Shown piece by piece: positions 61,889-64,000 of a stretch of 64,000 nucleotides of DNA; within the stretch, counting starts at the first letter, position 1, and each line of letters starts with the position of its first letter. Source of the stretch: Acidobacteriota bacterium (GTDB lineage Bacteria; Acidobacteriota; Terriglobia; Terriglobales; Acidobacteriaceae); the NCBI GenBank assembly GCA_021803035.1, contig JAJZME010000058.1:1-64000 (forward strand). Reading direction: 5' to 3'. Under the pieces are notes generated by a model, which was not told the DNA's origin, did not search any database, and worked only from the letters and a program-made list of their open reading frames with translations. The position numbers and the translations under genes are program-made.

Positions 61889-64000
61889 ATGAGTGCCACT
61901 GGGGAAAAGCCGCGCTGGTCGCGCAGGCAATTTTTAAAGTCCATGGCCGCTGGGGCGGCAGTTGCACAGAACGCCTCGCCATTGCGCGCTTCGGTGGTGC
62001 GCTCTCTTCTTGCTGACCCGGAACAATCCGGAGCTGTGCATCCGCTGGATGACGGGTGGGACTACTACGAGGGGCCGCTGGCCGGGCCATGGGAAGTCTG
62101 GCAGGGGCAAATCGCGACATGGGAAGCGGTCTCACTGCCGCATTGCTTTAACCACCACGATGGCTGCGACCCCGACAAGCCCTATTACCGCGGTCACGGC
62201 TGGTATCGCAAGCAGATGCGCGCGGCAAATCCGCTCACGAACGGGCGTACACTGCTGCACTTTGAAGGCTCCGGGCAGACCTCGCACGTTTTTGTGGGCA
62301 AGACGCTGGTGGGTACGCACATTGGCGGCTATGATGAGTACGTATTTGACATTACCGACGTTCTGGCCGCCGCCGATCCCTACGCCCGCAAGGGCGCCGT
62401 CGCTCTTGCTGTTCTCTGCGACAACTCCGAGGATCTCGAACGCCCGCCGTCGGACCTGAGCGACTTCAGCCTTTACGGCGGACTCTACCGGCACGCGCAT
62501 CTGGTGTATGTGCCGGCCGTCTCGCTCGAGTGCGTTCACATTGCACCCGCATTTGCGCCCGGTTCACCGGCTCAAGTTAGCGTGCGCGCGCGGCTTTATA
62601 ACCCCGCGCAATTCAAAGGCGGCGTTACGCTGGCCATCGCAGTGGCCGATCCCGCGGGCAAAACTGCTTTTCATGCGGAAAAGACCCTGCCCGCCTGGGC
62701 TGGGGAGACGGAGATTGCCTCCTTTCCGATTGCTTCGCCGGCGCTGTGGGCGCCCGCGCATCCGCATCTCTACACCTGCCACGTCCGCCTCACGACCGAT
62801 CATGGCGTAAGCGAATCCAGGGAGCGCTTCGGCATCCGCCACACCGAATTCGTCGTCAACGGCCCCTTCAAGCTGAACGGCGAGCGGCTGTTGCTGCGCG
62901 GCACCCAGCGCCACATGGACCACGCCAACTTCGCCGCCGCGCAGCCGGACGAGTTGATTCGCATCGAAATGAGGCTGATGAAGGAGATGGGCGCCAACTT
63001 CGTGCGCCTGGCCCATTATCAGCAAACCCGCCTGGTCCTCGATCTGTGCGACGAGCTCGGCCTTCTGGTTTGGGAAGAAGCGCCCTGGTGCCGCTCCGGC
63101 ATCGGCGATGAAAAGTGGCAACAAACCACGCTGGGCATGCTCCGCAACATGATCGATCAGCACTTCAACCACCCCGCCGTGCTCATGTGGAGCCTGGGCA
63201 ACGAAGACGACTGGCCCGGCGAGTATCCATCGATGGATCACGCCGCCATTCGCGCCTTCATGCAGCGCATGAACGGCCTGGCGCACGCGCTCGATCCCTC
63301 GCGCTTCACGGCCTTCCGCCGTTGCGACTTCGCCCGCGACATCCCCGACGTCTACTCGCCCTCCATCTGGGCCGGCTGGTACGGCGGCCTCTACACCGAA
63401 TATCTGCAAGCGCTGGAGACACAACGCACGCGCGTCAAGCGCTTCATGCACATCGAGTGGGGCGCCGACAGTCACGCTGGCCGCCACTCCGAGGACCCCG
63501 ATGCCGCGCTGGCGAAGATCTCCGACACCGCCCGCACCGACGAGCACGGCCTGGCCTACCTGCCCACCGGCGGCGCGCCCCGTGTCTCGCGCGACGGCGA
63601 CTGGTCGGAAACCTATGCCTGCGATCTCTTCGACTGGTACCTGAAAACGCAGGAGACGCTGCCATGGCTTACCGGCACGGCGCAATGGATCTTCAAGGAC
63701 TTCACCACGCCCTTGCGCGTGGAAAATCCCGTGCCGCGCATGAACCAGAAGGGCCTGCTGCAACGCGACATGACCAAGAAGGAAGGCTACTACGTCTTCC
63801 AATCTTATTGGGCCGAAGAGCCGATGGCGCATATCTATGGCCACTCGTGGCCGGTGCGCTGGGGCGCCGCTGGCGAAGCGCGCATGGTCAAGGTCTACTC
63901 CAACTGTCCCACCGCCGAGCTTTTCCTCAACGGCAAATTTGCGGGAGTGCGGCAGCGCGACAGCCAGAACTTTCCCGCCGCTGGCCTGCGCTGGATGGTG
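61889..64000 (+). CDS. GH2 glycosidase (beta-galactosidase/glucuronidase type), Tat-exported, partial
   Basis: The first 704 residues of a glycoside hydrolase family 2 enzyme; the gene continues past the window. A Tat signal peptide is clear: SRRQFLK followed by SMAAGAAVAQNA. The sugar-binding domain (about 55-200) has HFEGSGQTSHVFVGKTLVG, then an Ig-like domain, then the TIM barrel. Catalytic residues are the acid/base Glu in VLMWSLGNEDDW and the nucleophile Glu in RFMHIEWGADSH. ATG 61889 was chosen; GTG 61880 in the same frame has AAAAAGG seven bases upstream and may be the true start. The substrate is a beta-galactoside, glucuronide or mannoside; this cannot be decided. Confidence 0.9.
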   Translation, partial: MSATGEKPRWSRRQFLKSMAAGAAVAQNASPLRASVVRSLLADPEQSGAVHPLDDGWDYYEGPLAGPWEVWQGQIATWEAVSLPHCFNHHDGCDPDKPYYRGHGWYRKQMRAANPLTNGRTLLHFEGSGQTSHVFVGKTLVGTHIGGYDEYVFDITDVLAAADPYARKGAVALAVLCDNSEDLERPPSDLSDFSLYGGLYRHAHLVYVPAVSLECVHIAPAFAPGSPAQVSVRARLYNPAQFKGGVTLAIAVADPAGKTAFHAEKTLPAWAGETEIASFPIASPALWAPAHPHLYTCHVRLTTDHGVSESRERFGIRHTEFVVNGPFKLNGERLLLRGTQRHMDHANFAAAQPDELIRIEMRLMKEMGANFVRLAHYQQTRLVLDLCDELGLLVWEEAPWCRSGIGDEKWQQTTLGMLRNMIDQHFNHPAVLMWSLGNEDDWPGEYPSMDHAAIRAFMQRMNGLAHALDPSRFTAFRRCDFARDIPDVYSPSIWAGWYGGLYTEYLQALETQRTRVKRFMHIEWGADSHAGRHSEDPDAALAKISDTARTDEHGLAYLPTGGAPRVSRDGDWSETYACDLFDWYLKTQETLPWLTGTAQWIFKDFTTPLRVENPVPRMNQKGLLQRDMTKKEGYYVFQSYWAEEPMAHIYGHSWPVRWGAAGEARMVKVYSNCPTAELFLNGKFAGVRQRDSQNFPAAGLRWMV

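Overview
The window is a GC-rich chromosomal segment that looks like an Acidobacteriota genome of the Terriglobia/Acidobacteriaceae type. The main evidence is a large MacB/FtsX-type permease of the acidobacterial ADOP family plus a fragment of a second one, a winged-helix-like N-terminal domain common in acidobacterial membrane proteins, and a rich set of secreted pectin- and polysaccharide-degrading enzymes. No plasmid, phage or CRISPR backbone is visible. The first bases are the 5' end of a 16S rRNA gene on the minus strand with a recognisable leader and promoter.

Layout: 1-1120 rRNA end, leader and promoter. 1121-3313 marC-family gene and mtaB. 3426-13637 a pectin/hexuronate-type locus: two paralogous GH28 enzymes, an MFS transporter, a periplasmic cupin and a PPC-domain protein on the minus strand; divergently a split transketolase and a hydroxypyruvate-isomerase-like enzyme; then a FadR-type GntR regulator. 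Promoters in this locus share one architecture (TTGACA, 4 nt, a WGGTNNNACCA-like operator, and a TACC(A/C)T box 18 nt from the -35), which makes the GntR protein the likely local regulator. A PL10 pectate lyase at 37824-39185 carries the same operator word upstream. 14374-14458 tRNA-Leu. 14673-22164 a MoxR/DUF58/DUF4129/DUF4350/SpoIIM/RDD envelope cluster. 22285-28096 ilvA (behind an intrinsic terminator in its 5' region), rsmB, fmt, def and aroC. 28220-29375 EVE-domain protein and a VapBC-like toxin-antitoxin pair. 29393-35796 a YhaM-like HD exoribonuclease, an ArnT-like membrane glycosyltransferase and a large GH18-CE4-GT2 fusion that could make, deacetylate and trim a PNAG-like polymer.

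35797-37690 is an insertion area with an IS110-family element and an internally deleted copy of a small-ORF repeat element; the complete copy is at about 53524-54085. 39338-43677 holds a phosphohexomutase, tyrS and alaC; alaC is preceded by a short alanine-rich reading frame placed directly after a TATAAT box, a candidate attenuator leader peptide. 43800-48187 encodes an RND pump and its adaptor. From tRNA-Gln (49068) to about 54320 the DNA is accessory-like: a dnaE2 relic, ADOP permease, ADOP fragment and the small-ORF element. 54321-58912 pairs a secreted beta-propeller/phosphoesterase with a PHS-type transporter, possibly for phosphate scavenging. The end holds an ISL3 transposase relic, an acidobacterial membrane protein, a pair of 24-bp direct repeats and a Tat-exported GH2 glycosidase that runs off the window.

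All functions are assigned by reading motifs and family resemblance; no database search was run. Residue positions are approximate unless stated otherwise.
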